A stretch of 64,000 nt of DNA from Heligmosomoides polygyrus polygyrus (taxonomy: Eukaryota; Nematoda; Chromadorea; Rhabditida; Heligmosomidae), in contig OX377204.1 in NCBI GenBank assembly GCA_947396885.1, positions 96,048,728 through 96,112,727 on the forward strand, in the 5' to 3' direction. Below, in pieces: positions 1 to 11,499 of this stretch; the first letter of the stretch is position 1; each line of letters opens with the position of its first letter. The notes under the pieces are model-generated. The model did no database searches and was not told the DNA's origin. It saw only the letters and a program-made list of their open reading frames with translations. A program made the position numbers and the translations under genes.

Positions 1-418
1 ATCGCCTCGAACTGCCTCATTGCTGTGCGCAAAACTTAGGAGGTAGAGAGGCTTGTAGACAACTATCAAGTGATGAGCGCGCAATAGATGGACTGCTAAG
101 CTCGCATGTGATTCCAGTGGATTCTACCACAAGCGACTTATACGAGGACGAAAATGGATGACTAAGCGGTTTTCCGAACGATTACATTCCATTTAGCAGC
201 GGTAAATGATGAGATCTTTAAGATGAGATAAGTTAAAAATAGGTAGGAAACGGGGCGAAAACAGAATTATAACGAGTAGGCGTTTCTCACCAGCGCCACT
301 TGGGCACTAATTAATACATTCTCGTTCGAGAAAGAGTGGAATGGTAATGATGAACACCAATGCCATTAGAATTCTATCATTATTGGAAGGCAACGCTAAA
401 AGTATAAAATCAGTCTAA
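1..418. other. no gene recognised
   Basis: No reading frame, RNA gene or clear repeat end is visible in this stretch. It precedes a palindromic MITE. Confidence 0.4.
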
Positions 419-654
419 AGCCCATCACACCTTTTGGCGACAGAGCTGCGGCCCTATGCTTAACCATAGGACAGGGAAGCATGATTCACATCATTATTGC
501 CGCCGCCGCTGACAGAGGCGGAAATTGAATAGCAGCAGTATGTTCCGACTAGAAAGAGTACAATGCCTCTACCGCTCGTCGCCAGCAAAACTTAACTGTG
601 CGTGGGCCGCGCTGTTTGCCCGCCCACCGCTGTCCGCAAAATTGTGCGGATTCC
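419..654. repeat. MITE family B, decayed copy
   Basis: The left end reads AGCCCATCACACCTTTTGGC and the right end is its degenerate complement (GCAAAATTGTGCGGATTCCT). A TAA lies before it and TTA after. The internal stretch around 'GCGGCCCTATGCTTAACCAT' also occurs in the better copy at 53570-53816, which establishes the family. It is short, non-coding and inverted-repeat ended, so a nonautonomous DNA transposon is the best reading. Confidence 0.6.
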
Positions 655-2337
655 TTAGAAGCTCTTGTGTGCTATGAAACGGGTGTATTACATTAGGCGT
701 CTTCTACTACTGTAGAAGGTGGAGCGACGCGCTCGACTGTCGTAGGCCGACTGTGTGACACGCCCGCCTCGGATGAGTTTTCGCTACGAGACGAGGCGAG
801 TTGAGCAGAGCGCGCATTGCTGTTTCGGAAGGGACAATTCAAGGACGGTGAATCGCTGACTTGATTTCGTGAGTAGTCCTCCTTAGCTTAGCTCTCCTCC
901 AGTAACGCCATCTCATGTTCTAGCTCACTTCTAGAAGCATTTAGCGTCTGAATTGAAGGAAGTACTTAGTTTGATTACCGAAAAACTGACAGCACATATT
1001 TATAGTCGTGAACCGCGAAGCCTAATTTTATTGATCGGAATCACCGCAGACTCATGAGCTCAAACTGATTAGGAAAAGCGAGAATGACTTCTAATCTCAA
1101 GACTTCACTCAAGGTTAGATGCGCTGCTGCTGCTTTAGCGGGCAAACGTAAATCAAAAGTCTTTATTGCCATGTGGATATAGCTAACTCAATCTTTATTG
1201 CCTTCGCTAAAGTGTATTACATGGTGACCCCCAGGTGTCAGTCAATCCCTATGCTTATGAATGCCAGAAATGTAAAGAGAAAGCAGAGCAAAAACGGCTA
1301 AAGTCCTCAACCACCACCCTACGATGGGAAGTCTGCTTCGCGGCGCACAGTCTGCTTTGTTCATCCGTCATAGGTCCTCGAAGGCGGACTCAACAACACG
1401 CCATGCTACCGTAATCGGGCGCGGTGGCGTGCGGCTGTGGACCGTTACCATAACTCAAGGAGACACCTAACATACGAACCCCTATAAGACTGTAAGGCAT
1501 CTGTAAGACTGGAGCGACTCGGAGGTATGCCAGATGCCTAAGGTGAAATGTTTATACCATCTTCGCATCATACTCGAGACTATTCGCACAAACATGGCTT
1601 CAAAGTACTTCATTCTGTTGGAAAGTGCCTAATTTGGCGTTGCTTTGCATACTTGCGTTACTTGCGACCCGTTCCTCAGCAGGTTTGCCCTGCACGGGTC
1701 CGAACTTCTCCACGGTTCTCGATCTTGAGCCGCTGATGACCAGTGGACAAGTGCCTTAATCGAGTTAGAGTCGCAGAGGTTGTATCGTATAATCTTGCCA
1801 TCGTACTGGCGGCGGAGTGCCTGGTCGCTTACTTCTTGCTGAGTCCCTTCCAGAGCGCAGTTACTAGATACAGTGTCCATCATTGCGTCTCATGAGATAC
1901 ACAGCGTATTGACGCTTCGCCTCATCCACATCAAGGACGACGCCACGGACATTTGTCAATGACCGTACGACTTCGTTGATAGTTTGGACAGCCGATGTTG
2001 GTGCAGAGATATGCCGAGTATTTTGCGTCCCAAGGCCACTTACATCCTTCTCAGGTGGCCTTTAATCGGTTTCGTTAACGTCCGTATTTCGCGTGCGTAG
2101 CACAAGGCAGGAGAAACTGCGAAGCTGGGCAACTTTGTCAGCATCTCGAAGTTTTGGCGATCTCGACCACAGTCTTGATTTCTGCCTCTGTGTAAGCGGG
2201 GCTGATAGGTGGAAAGGTTTATTCTAGGCCTAAAGACTATCGACCGCTTCGTCGTCTTCACAGGCCTAAAGATGGCTCAACGTTCTTAATCTGTATTCTA
2301 CATCACTAAACGCTCCCCTCGCTGCCATTTTTTACAA
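655..2337. other. no gene recognised
   Basis: Only short open frames with no recognisable domain are present. GC-rich arms near 700-800 suggest further decayed elements, but no ends can be fixed. Confidence 0.35.
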
Positions 2338-2446
2338 GCGATATCGTGAAATGCTTCACCACATCGCATGACAAGCCGCGCTATCAGGGATTTCGGCTAT
2401 ATTTTCAAGGTTAGATTGTTGTAAGTATTTGATGAATCTGGACCCT
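2338..2446. repeat. partial MITE family E
   Basis: It shares the core 'AAGCCGCGCTATCAGGGATT' and the outer end 'GTATTTGATGAATCTGG' with complete copies at 15789-15958 and 16272-16443. Only the right half and part of the stem remain. Confidence 0.6.
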
Positions 2447-3183
2447 GGCAGGGAAGTGGAAGCGTTTGTTAGTAAAGTGCGAGTGGAATGAGACTTAATC
2501 TGTTTCAAATGAGTGAAGGAAAACTGGGAAGGACCTAGTCAGGAAAATACGAAGAGAATTGCGGTGGTTACTAATTAGAACTCTATGAAGGAAGTGCTTG
2601 TAAGTTTCTATAAAGAGATAGAGCATTGCAGAAGCCTGAATAATCCACTCAACAATCTCTGAATTGATAATTGGTTATCTCTACTAGAAAACACTAGTGG
2701 AATATGTTAACCGTAGATTTGGAAATTGTATAAAACTCGAACTACAACATGAACAGAGGAAAAGCCGGAAGAAATCGGGGTGTATTCAGACACCTAGAGG
2801 TCACTTGCAGGCGAAAAATGGTTAAACAAACCTTGCACTGGCAGGTGACCTGACTTCGACCCAAAGGTGAGCGGTAGAAGACCTACAGATGATCGAATCA
2901 CGGTGTCTAGGTGGGGATTTAAAAGGGGATTTTGCAATGGACGTGAATCTCTCCGTGCTTTTCACACATACTGTTTAGATAAGGTTTCGTATGCTTAGTA
3001 TTGGTCTATACCGATATCCAAAGAGGTGTATACCTTTCATATAGCTACTACAGTGTAGGAACTCATAGATGACTCATATAACTTTATTGTTCAAGCATAG
3101 CAACAAAAATCATTTGATTGTAAATTTTGAAAGGGGAATAAATGTGATACAATCCAAGATTGCGGAGCAGTAGCCAGAATAGT
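2447..3183. other. no gene recognised
   Basis: AT-rich sequence without a supported gene. Two short inverted segments of the AGGTGACCT type near 2800-2850 resemble the minisatellite arms seen at 15.5-16.3 kb. Confidence 0.35.
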
Positions 3184-3239
3184 AGTCAAAATCTTATCTC
3201 GATCGCTCATTAAAGTGCGATCGAGATAGGATTTTGACT
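3184..3239. repeat. short near-perfect hairpin
   Basis: Arms of about 23 bp (AGTCAAAATCTTATCTCGAT and its complement with one mismatch) surround a loop of about 10 nt. It may be a minimal MITE remnant. No terminator role is expected in this eukaryotic context. Confidence 0.6.
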
Positions 3240-3639
3240 GAGAGGTAAGAATAATCCTATAAGGAAGACAACAGGATAAAACAGCGACCCAAGAGAGCCT
3301 TTAATGTTTACGGCGTCTTTTCCACGGGTTCTCCATCGTGTCACTTCCCTGCGGCACCGTTGTTGAAGTGCTCCTAGCTACTCTACTGCATTGTCGTCGA
3401 TGCGATAGTTAAGTTGCTACTGTTACCAGACACTACTTACGAACTTCTGTAACCGTTTGAAAGACGGTTTCCGAAATTCTCTACAGATTTCCTTTGAACA
3501 GCTGACCTTGTTATCAAGCGTGAACACTGGCAAAATGTCGTGCTCCGCGGCGAGCCACGCTACACCGAGCACACGTCCGCGTTTTAGCGCCGCGACGTCG
3601 CGTTAGAGTAATGTACTGGAGCCAGTCAGACCTAAACCA

Positions 3640-4437
3640 ACCTACAAGTTAATTCGCAGAGAGGCTTGGCTTTCACCATTCTACCATCATCGATCAACTG
3701 TATGCAAATGGAAGTCGAATCGGTATGGGAAATGGGTGCTATATCAGGTCAGCGCTGCAAGCAGAGCTGCACAAGTCGTCATCAATAGGATTCTCATCCA
3801 CAAAACCAAGAACAGCGGTTTCAATGACTCCATCGTGACATCGGATGAGAAGTGGATCCACCACAACAACACCACATGAAAGCTGCAGTGATTGAGCCCC
3901 GGTGAGAATCCGAAGGCAACGACGAAGCCTGGCAACGAAAGTCATGCTATGTGCTTGGTGAAACAGTAGAGGTCTGGTGCAATTTGAGTTTCTAGATCCA
4001 GGTCAAACAGTGACGACAGACCTTTACAAAGAACAACTAAGCCGCGTGGACCATGCACTGCATCAACAAGGAGTGAACACAGAAACCGTGGAATTCCTCC
4101 ATGACAGCGGTCGACCGCAGATACGCTGCATCATCCACAGCGAGGCGGTCGAGTGATCTAACCTAAGAAAAACGGTTGAAAACTTATGCCTCACCCGCCT
4201 TATAGCCCAGTTCTTGCGCCATCAGACTACCATCTTTTTCGGTCGACGTAACACGCCTTGACGGAGAGAAAACTCAAGAACCGTGACGAAGTCCAAATTT
4301 AGGTGTCCAACTTCTTCAAGTCGCGTCCACCGGAGTTCTTCGAGCAAGGCATCCATTCTTTGTGAAGATATTGGGAACATATCATTGATAATAATGGAGA
4401 TTTCCATTAAAGCCTTGTCATTCTGTTCCTATAATAA
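3640..4437 (+). pseudogene. decayed mariner transposase
   Basis: Translating across frames gives mariner landmarks in order: a TSDEKW block with the first catalytic Asp near 3838, an FLHDSGRPQ block near 4100 (second Asp), an HPPYSPVLAPSDYHLF-type block near 4195-4240 (third Asp), and an EFFEQGIHSL-like C-terminus near 4340. Frames change repeatedly and stops intervene, so it is dead. No clear terminal repeats could be fixed. It is more diverged than the two 1.27 kb copies and belongs to a different mariner lineage from them. Confidence 0.8.
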
Positions 4438-4819
4438 AGTTTCTTTTTGAACGAAACCGACATCTCTTTTCTGACAACCTAATATAATAGGAAATACGGA
4501 ACGTCGCAGTTTCCTTATTCGTATTATTTAATGTAAACATATGAGAAAGGGTCAACTGCCTATGAGATAGCGTAGCGAAACGGAAAGCAAAGTGCTAGGA
4601 ATGGTTGTCACCATCACAGGCGGATGCTCTCGTCCAATCGGTGATGTGATTTCACTCGGCTTCACTACACGTGTATATCTCTCCGCTAATCCTCTGCCAG
4701 ACACGGCCAGCTTAGATTTTGTTTGCAAATCTCCTCGAAACTCGATGGCTTCACATGGCTTTATTCTGGAGAACTAGGCGCCAAGGAGCATGCTAAGAAG
4801 GGCACTAATCCACTAGCGT

Positions 4820-5060
4820 AGGCGGAGCAGCAGCCTACTGTTGGGCACATCAGGTGTCGAGGTAATTGGCTTATGGTCCCACCCAGGGCAACGAAACCTT
4901 TAATCCTTCCTGGATTGGTGTTCAGGTAGTCCTGTCCATGGAATGGGTAAAACACTGCCTTATTTATTGATTGACAGCGGAAAATATGTCCAAGAAGTGT
5001 TTGCGAAGCGTCCACGACAATATCTAGAAGTGGAAATAGAACATGTGGCGCATCCCAAAA
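4820..5060 (+). repeat. tRNA-derived SINE, diverged copy
   Basis: The 3' part ends in 'TGTGGCGCATCCCAAAACTG', matching the 'GCGTGGCGCATCCC' 3' region of the SINE family defined at 34416-34695. The tRNA-like head near 4820 is badly eroded. The left boundary is approximate. Confidence 0.5.
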
Positions 5061-5064
5061 CTGG

Positions 5065-5219
5065 GGCCGGATTCATCATTAATTAAACCCGTGGGTAAGC
5101 GGGGTATAAGGTGTAGAAATATGATGAGAGTCAGTTACAGGTAAGGTAAGAGTCAGAGACGTAGGCTTCATCGTGGGTATCTCTACTCCCTATACCAGCG
5201 GATTAGTCGAAGATGAAAC
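5065..5219. repeat. palindromic MITE family G
   Basis: The left end GGCCGGATTCATC is mirrored by a degenerate GATGAAACTC on the right. The interior, with 'AACCCGTGGGTAAGCGGGGT' and 'CGTGGGTATCTCTACTCCCT', matches the copy at 12344-12503. The outer ends are shared with MITE family E, so the two are related. Confidence 0.7.
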
Positions 5220-5286
5220 TCTGATTGATTAACGCCAACCTTTAGGCCTATGTCATACCATCGCTCACCCCGAGCGAAGCCTAATG

Positions 5287-7477
5287 GGGAGGGGGACGTT
5301 CTGCCTGAAAGCGGCGCGGGCAAAGACGCGGGACAGTGCCTGCGGAGCCAATTAGCGTCGACTCGCGCGGTGACACCCGCCGCTTGGCGCTGAGCCCAGA
5401 CAGCCCTCGCCGCGGAGCGGTGCTGACCTGGCCGACCACGGGAGCCCGCAGATCGACCAGATTTTGTATGATTACAGTCGATGGAGTGATAGGAGGCGCA
5501 GACGGCTTGCATTGGCAGTCCAGAAACTCGGATTGACCTGAACCCTACCATCTTTTATATCAGAATTTCGAGCTCTATCGAATGAAGCAGGAAAGAATCT
5601 TGCCTCAATAAGCCTTATAACGACTTTTTTTCAGGTGCTGCTTAACTTTCGTTAAATATCAGGTTTTTCACATATATCAGGATTAAAAGCAGTGCGTGCT
5701 TCCTGGATACTGATGTGAGCTCTACCATCCCCTATATTAGAACATCGACCTCTTTCGAATGAGCCAGAAATTCTGCACAGATAACCCTTAAGGCGATCTT
5801 TCAGGCGTTGTTTAATTTCCTTAAATATCAGTTTTTATTTACATCAGAATTAATTGCGAGGCATGCTTTCAGGCTGAAATTGTGCGAGGAATCTAATTAG
5901 GTAGACGAGAAGCCTTCTAAGAGAACCTGAAGTGCTCAACCTTTTTGAAAACAACATTATGATCCCTCACAGCGCAGATCACGTTTCCAATTAAAAATTT
6001 CATGGTGTTCGATTTGATAGTCGGTAGACCTCCTATGAACAGTTAAGTACTCTAGTTTTCTAAAAGAATTTCATGAGTGTTTCCAAAGTCGTAAATTGGT
6101 GGAGGTGACCTTGGTCATGTAAGCACATTGCCTGCGTGACCCGAGGTCGAAATACCGGCAGAAGCCACAAGCGAACATTTCTGGGAGGAGCAAGAAATGA
6201 GTTATAAAAGGGATGTGATACGTGGAATTTATTCTAACCTTACTAATCTTGTGTAACGTACACATTCAACAACGATTATGCCAACAGTTCTCTTGAGAGC
6301 TACTATGCTATCGGATCTCATCACTCGCAACTGAATATCCAAGGTAACATTATATAATAATTTAATAATAATGCTATTCATGATATATATATTAGGTTTT
6401 TGATGACGTTGATTTAGGGTCTTCTAACCGACCCGATACCCCTCAGCTATTCTCCTTCAGTCAAGGGCTTCCGTTGTGTCCTGCACTGGCCACATTGATA
6501 AAGATCCTCCACGACATAAACTTGGAGGCGAAATGTTTACTTAACATGAAAATAATGGTACTAGTTCGTAGGATTTCATAATATCTCGTGGTGGATGTAA
6601 CGTTATCGGATTGCTTTCAGCTACCTGATGAAATGAAGCGTCTTAGAAGGCGCGATGCTGAACGAAGAAATAATGTAGACAGAGAGATGTCGAGGTATTA
6701 TAGCTCTGGTAAAATGTATAGTAATTAAGGTCAACTCTCTTCTATAGGTTTGACGGGCGGTACCATTCAAGAGCAATTAGTCCTAGAGAAATAAGAAAAT
6801 TTTGCAGCAAGATGTCAAGGCAAGTCACTGGACGAGCAATTTGAAATATTGTATAATGAATTTTATTCTCGGTGAACATTAGATTTGATGAACCACCTAT
6901 CCAGTCGTAGTCTCGAAGTATATGACGTGTGCACTATAAAGTTCTATAGAAAAATCAGTTAAGAAATGCTGAGAAGATGTCATGTTGAAACTAATGCTTT
7001 AAGCTTATGTTTAGAGATCTCTCGTCTATCTGATTGGAATCCTCGTGCAGTTTTAGCCTAGAAGCATGTATCGCATTTAATCCTGATATATGTGAGTAAA
7101 ACCTGATATTTAACGAAAGTTAAACAGCGCCTGGAAAAAATCATTAAAAGGCCTATTGATGCAAGATTCTTTCCTGGCTCATTCGAAAGAGCTCGAAATT
7201 CTGATATAGAAGATGGTAGGGTTCAGATCAATCCCAATTTCTAGACTGCCAATGCAAGCCGTCTGAGCCTCCTATCCCTCTATCGACCGTAATCACACCA
7301 AATCTGGTCGATCTGCGGGCTCCCGTGGTCGGCCAGGTCAGCACCGCTCCGCGGCGAGGGCTGTCTGGGCTCAGCGCCAAGCGGCGGGTGTCACCGCGCG
7401 AGTCGACGCTAATTGGCTCCGCAGGCACTGTTCCGCGCCTTTGCCCGCGCCGCTTTCAGGCAGAACGTCCCTCACCC
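5287..7477. mobile_element. Mutator-like nonautonomous foldback element
   Basis: Terminal inverted repeats of roughly 420 bp run from 5287 to about 5705 and from about 7060 to 7477. Outer ends read GGGAGGGGGACGTTCTGCC and GGGTGAGGGACGTTCTGCC. A 9-bp direct repeat, AGCCTAATG, flanks it at 5278-5286 and 7478-7486, exactly filling the interrupted MITE. A 9-bp duplication with long TIRs is the Mutator-like pattern. The left arm has a second diverged copy of its inner ~160 bp at 5726-5880. No transposase is visible inside. The matching short frames on opposite strands (5336-5536 and 7228-7428) are the two arms, not genes. Confidence 0.75.
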
Positions 7478-7514
7478 AGCCTAATGATAGGCTCCCATAT
7501 CGACTCATCGCTTC

Positions 7515-7800
7515 GCGCAATCGATAAAGGATGAAAGGATAAAAGACGACGTTATTCAATCCCTTTTGGGATGCGCCACGCATTCTACTTCTACGGAATA
7601 TCGTGGGTGCGATTTGAATGCGTATTTGGCCATGCTGGCCAGCCGATGAACAAGTCAGCGCTCTATCCTTCCCAGACAAATCTGGTACCAATTCACCGAC
7701 CCCGGAGGGATGGAAGGCTTGGTTGGCCTGGGCGGGAAATCCGAACCAGGAACCTGGTATCGGGTGCACGCGACAGTCGCACCTCCTCCGTCCGCGAAAT
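7515..7800 (-). repeat. tRNA-derived SINE inserted in MITE J
   Basis: In minus orientation it has the full SINE: a tRNA-like head at the high-coordinate end, the GGTTCGGAT B-box-like block, the 'GCGTGGCGCATCCC' 3' region and a TTTATCC-rich tail at 7515-7540. AATCGATA at both ends is a plausible target duplication within the centre of MITE J. Confidence 0.75.
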
Positions 7801-8025
7801 CGATATGGGAGCATATCATTAGGCGTCGCTGGGGGTGAGCGGTGGTATAACAAAGGCCGTATTATTTTCCTTATCGTTGGACAAGTCTATCTAATAAACT
7901 GACAAACTGATAAGGCCACCCTGAGTGGCACAGCAATGGTACGGTTCACTTCATCATTCAGTATGGACTTCGGGTGATTGCCTTACATCTGTGCTGGTTT
8001 TCTCCAAGATCCCAAAGGCGTAGCA

Positions 8026-8211
8026 ATGTCAGCGTTCAGAGATCTCACGACGTCTGAAGTGTTTCGCGCTTTGAGCGAAGGAGACTATGCCTACGATTCT
8101 GTGGAGGAGAATCTGCGTCGCATCATGCTAGAGGAGAAGTACGTAACCCAATTTCTTGACGACACCACATCGGCACCGATGCTTTCTCCCGATCATAGAT
8201 CAGGTCCTTAG
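8026..8211 (+). CDS. hypothetical short ORF
   Basis: A 61-residue frame from ATG to TAG. It is acidic and well mixed (segments FRDLTTSEVF and SVEENLRRIML), reads unlike the surrounding repeats and could be an exon. I recognise no family. The start is the ATG after GCGTAGCA; an upstream in-frame ATG at 7978 is an alternative. There is no clear promoter or splice site and no second copy in the window. It could equally be a fragment of an unrecognised transposon protein. Confidence 0.3.
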   Translation: MSAFRDLTTSEVFRALSEGDYAYDSVEENLRRIMLEEKYVTQFLDDTTSAPMLSPDHRSGP

Positions 8212-9104
8212 CCAAATCTATCCTAAACAGGAAGGGCACAGACTGTTCAACGTGGTATTAATTATAAGTAACCGCATACAGCCGTTCGAATTGCGAGTTG
8301 ATGTGCAGGTTTCCGGGATACTGTAGCTAGCATGCGGTTGCTGCCGTTGCGTCGTGGATCACGTGATTCAATCCCAAAGGAGGCACTCCATAATCACTTG
8401 TAAATCCCTCTTATTTTCAGGACAAACACACACAGCATAACAGATAAGCGAGCTTACCTGATGCCTTCCCCACTTAATAGTAGGTGCTGTCGCTGGAATA
8501 TTGAAAAAATTAGTTGGAAAGGCATGAGGAGGCTCCAACGGCTCGCACGTAATCCCGGTTTTCATATTCCCGCCCACCGAATGCGTGCGCGTCGACTCGT
8601 TTATTGTAGGGAGACACGTAGAGGCGACCCAGGGACGCCTACGGCGTACTTTTTATTGTTGTCTGCTTTGTTTTTCTTCTTATTGCTGACTGTTTTTGTT
8701 TCGGTTTTGTTGTAATGTTTTGATTAATGGCCTTATCAGGGGACATGGGAGGGGGCTACCTTGTAACCAGGCTTGTGCCCGAGAACGATTGGTAGGACGC
8801 AGGTCCAGTTACAAGGTGACTCTCTTTGGGATTGAACCGACATTCGATCGATGCGTAATCCCCACTGAGCAACGAGAGCAGCTGGTATGGCCCGCATCCC
8901 GGAATCCCTTCCCTAGCCTGGTTCCGCGCTCGAAGTATGCCGCGCCGGAGCTCTTCGAGCGCAGAACCCAGGGCGCACTACCCGTTGAGCGACGATACCG
9001 GTTTTAGCACGAGCAGCTTGCATGGGTCTTAGCCTTCCTAGCCGTTCTCGCAGACGTCCCTGTGCATGTGTTCCAATACTCTTGGCAGCGCGCTCAACTC
9101 GCTG
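8212..9104. other. no gene recognised
   Basis: Several open frames here lack any domain signature. Around 8770-8910 the sequence has B-box-like words but no arrangement I can defend as a tRNA. Confidence 0.35.
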
Positions 9105-9203
9105 CCATAGGCCCATGTCATACCACCGCTCATCCCGAGCGAAGCCTAATGATAAGCTCCCATATCGATCGCGCGAAGCTATGAGTCGATATGGATAGGC
9201 CAT
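9105..9203. repeat. truncated MITE family J
   Basis: 'GGCCCATGTCATACCACCGC' followed by 'CCTAATGATAAGCTCCCATA' and an inverted 'GTCGATATGG...ATAGGCC' matches the ends and centre of family J, with the right arm shortened. Confidence 0.6.
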
Positions 9204-9490
9204 AGGGTCAGGCATTGGCAGTGAAGCGTTACCGGTTCTTCACTGCGTCGTTTATCCAACACCATATCCGGGTTACCGTTACATTACGTTGCAACGACCT
9301 TCACCGGAAATCTACCGGGTCGCGCTGATGAATCGCGATATGAGACAATTTCGCGGTAACCTCTACCGTTACCGCTCAGTGAGTTGCTAATGAATCCTGA
9401 ACATGGTGTGAGGGCCCTAGAGCGAATTGGGAGACGTGCGTGGCGCGCCAAGAGGAGGTGCGTTGCAGTTGCCAGTTTGAGGCTGCCCTT

Positions 9491-10193
9491 CAGGGGTCAG
9501 ATTTATCAACGACTTACATAACTTTACAGAGAATTCACAGCGAAAAACTTTGATAACGCGGCTTATCGCTCGCCATATCGCTTGATATACCGCGCTATCA
9601 GAGGCTTCGGCTGTAATTTTGGTGCAATCCTAGTTGGTGGTGGCCACTCTTAAACGATTTCATAATAACTGAATGTGATCAGTATTGAAACATATTGAAC
9701 TTATTCATTCCTTAGAGAACAACTGCACTAACAAAAATCAGAATAAATAACACAGAAAACATGGGAATATACAATATTTGTGAGCTAGGTCGGGACGTTT
9801 GCAAATGGTAAGGACGTAAAGTGCACTGTCTTCCCTGTGTCCAAACGTTGATTGATGGTGTCTTGGCCTATTTTTATATTATTTTACAGATGCTATCTAT
9901 TTTTCTACTAGAAGATTATCCGTTCTCGGTGCAAATCTTGTAAGGGGGGTCATCCCTTGTTAGAGTACACCGAGAACGGTCCTTTTTAGGTTCCCCTACT
10001 GCGAGTAGTAACTCGGGAACTGAACTATCTGGGCAACCAGGTTGGCGTAGTTTACTTATTTCTACATGTTGTTGCCCTTTTAATGTGTTTCATTATGTCG
10101 GCACATCATTTAAGAGCGGCCACCACCAACTAGGATTGCACCGTAATTTTTTTCTGTTAAATTGCTGTAAGTCGTTGATGAATCCGCCTCCAG
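9491..10193. repeat. MITE family E interrupted by a larger element
   Basis: The left half (TCAGATTTATCAACGACTTA to the GGCTGTAATTTT stem) and the right half (CTGTTAAATTGCTGTAAGTC then GATGAATCC) rebuild one family E palindrome once 9621-10142 and one copy of GTAATTTT are removed. Confidence 0.8.
9621..10142. mobile_element. nonautonomous DNA transposon with 8-bp duplication
   Basis: Ends of about 34 bp are near-perfect inverted repeats beginning GGTGCAATCCTAGTTGGTGG. An exact 8-bp direct repeat GTAATTTT (9613-9620 and 10143-10150) flanks the 522 bp element, which sits inside a MITE. Eight-base duplications are typical of hAT and occur in Merlin; the GGTGC start is not the usual hAT CAGNG. 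It carries no transposase. A small hairpin with CCGTTCTCGGTG arms lies inside at about 9919-9976. Confidence 0.8.
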
Positions 10194-10605
10194 ATAAGTA
10201 GATCTCATAAGTCACCATAAAAGCGTGAACTAACATTAATGAGTAGTACTTTTCAGACCAAACGCCAAGCTGCCCTTGCGAATGTGCGACATGGAGCTTC
10301 TTGCCGCCTCGTAAGTAGCACGCAGCTTTGAGTAGAAGACTTTTCGGCCGGACCTGGGGCCGTTTGCTCGTTTTTCGCCGTTGGGGGAAATCCAATCAAT
10401 ATCAGCATACCTTATCACACCCCAACCCCCATCGAGGAGACTCGGGGTAGACGAGCATACGGCCCCTGATGAGCTCAATAAGACCTTGAGGAGGGACCAC
10501 AACGTGGGAACCAGAAAGGGCCAGTAAAGGGGGTTAATAGGAAAAAACAAGGAAGGGGCCAAGAGGTGGACCCAGGAAGGAGGACCAGTGAGTGGAACCA
10601 GGCAA
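10194..10605. other. no gene recognised
   Basis: Open frames overlap here on the minus strand, but none shows a domain. The longest reads like low-information sequence across repeats. Confidence 0.35.
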
Positions 10606-10735
10606 CCGGGTTCAGAAGACGTGTCACCGATTTCGCGCAAGAGCATCCGTATACAGAAGGAGTGTCGCCGACTTTGCGTCATGAGCGTCCGTGGTCAGAA
10701 GATGTGTCTCCGAGGTTTGGGTGCCAAGCCCCCAG
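10606..10735. repeat. short minisatellite, about 42-bp unit
   Basis: Three diverged units share 'CAGAAGACGTGTCACCGATT' followed by GCG and GAGCRTCCGT. The two plus-strand open frames overlapping it are products of this repetition. Confidence 0.6.
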
Positions 10736-11499
10736 AAAACGTTTGGCAGCCGCTAGGCCTGGAACTGACCCCCCCCCCACGATTAGGATGGATCCGAAAT
10801 GCTTATACTTACACAGGCAGAATCCTAACCCATGGTAGTGGAAAAGCTATTTGCCACATGGTCAGCTAACCTTGGACGGCTATCCTTTATTCTATTCAAT
10901 CTATCTTCTAAGAAGTGACATGCTCTCACACCCCTTCTATTCTATCCCCCGACTGTGATTGCACCTTTAATTACCGCTCTTTATATTAATTTGAGAGTAA
11001 TTTGCAGATCGGAGAGACTGCATCGACAGGACAGTGAAATAGCACCGGCTTCAGGATCGTGAGTACCGTATCGTTCTTCTTAATGAGTCCACTTCCTCCC
11101 GTTGTGCGGATCACCGAGTGAGCCAGAGCTTTGATTGGTTGCCGAATAGCTCCGCCTCCAATTTCATCTTCACTATCCGCGGTATTGTAAGGAGTGTAGA
11201 CATCTATTCGGGATCAACTCTCAAGTGTCTTCAGCATGTTGTAACAACGACAGCCGTTGTTTCGTCCCACGGCTGAAGGATATAAAAGAACCTCTGCGAA
11301 TGCTGCGGGGTTCGTCCTAGTCTGATCGCCGGCCGTGTAGTGTCGGCTTCGGCGCCTCCCCGCTCTTGAGGAGTTCCTTCTCTCCCACCCCTCCCCTCCG
11401 GCCTTACATCTCTAGCCCCTTGTTACCGTTCATATGTGTTACCTGTGTTTTGTTATGTAAGGGCCCAAGAGGTCATTTGAAGGAAACCCATATGCCATA
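10736..11499. other. no gene; TATA-like motif at about 11280
   Basis: GGATATAAAAGAACC at about 11277-11291 is a good TATA match, but no coding sequence follows it. A CCCCCCCCC tract with 'GATTAGGATGGATCCG' at 10770-10797 is half of a family D MITE. Confidence 0.35.

Larger units (their letters stand above)
5245..7858. repeat. MITE family J, split by two later insertions
   Basis: The left end GGCCTATGTCATACCATCGC and the right end complementary to it (GAGCGGTGGTATAACAAAGGCC) are 2.6 kb apart here. The same element is only about 134 bp at 38637-38770. The extra length is the foldback element at 5287-7477 plus the SINE at 7515-7800. TTA precedes the left end. Confidence 0.7.

Noticed and set aside
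5183..7853. Paired similar frames on opposite strands
   Set aside because: They are the two arms of the Mutator-like foldback; no ATG context or domain supports genes.
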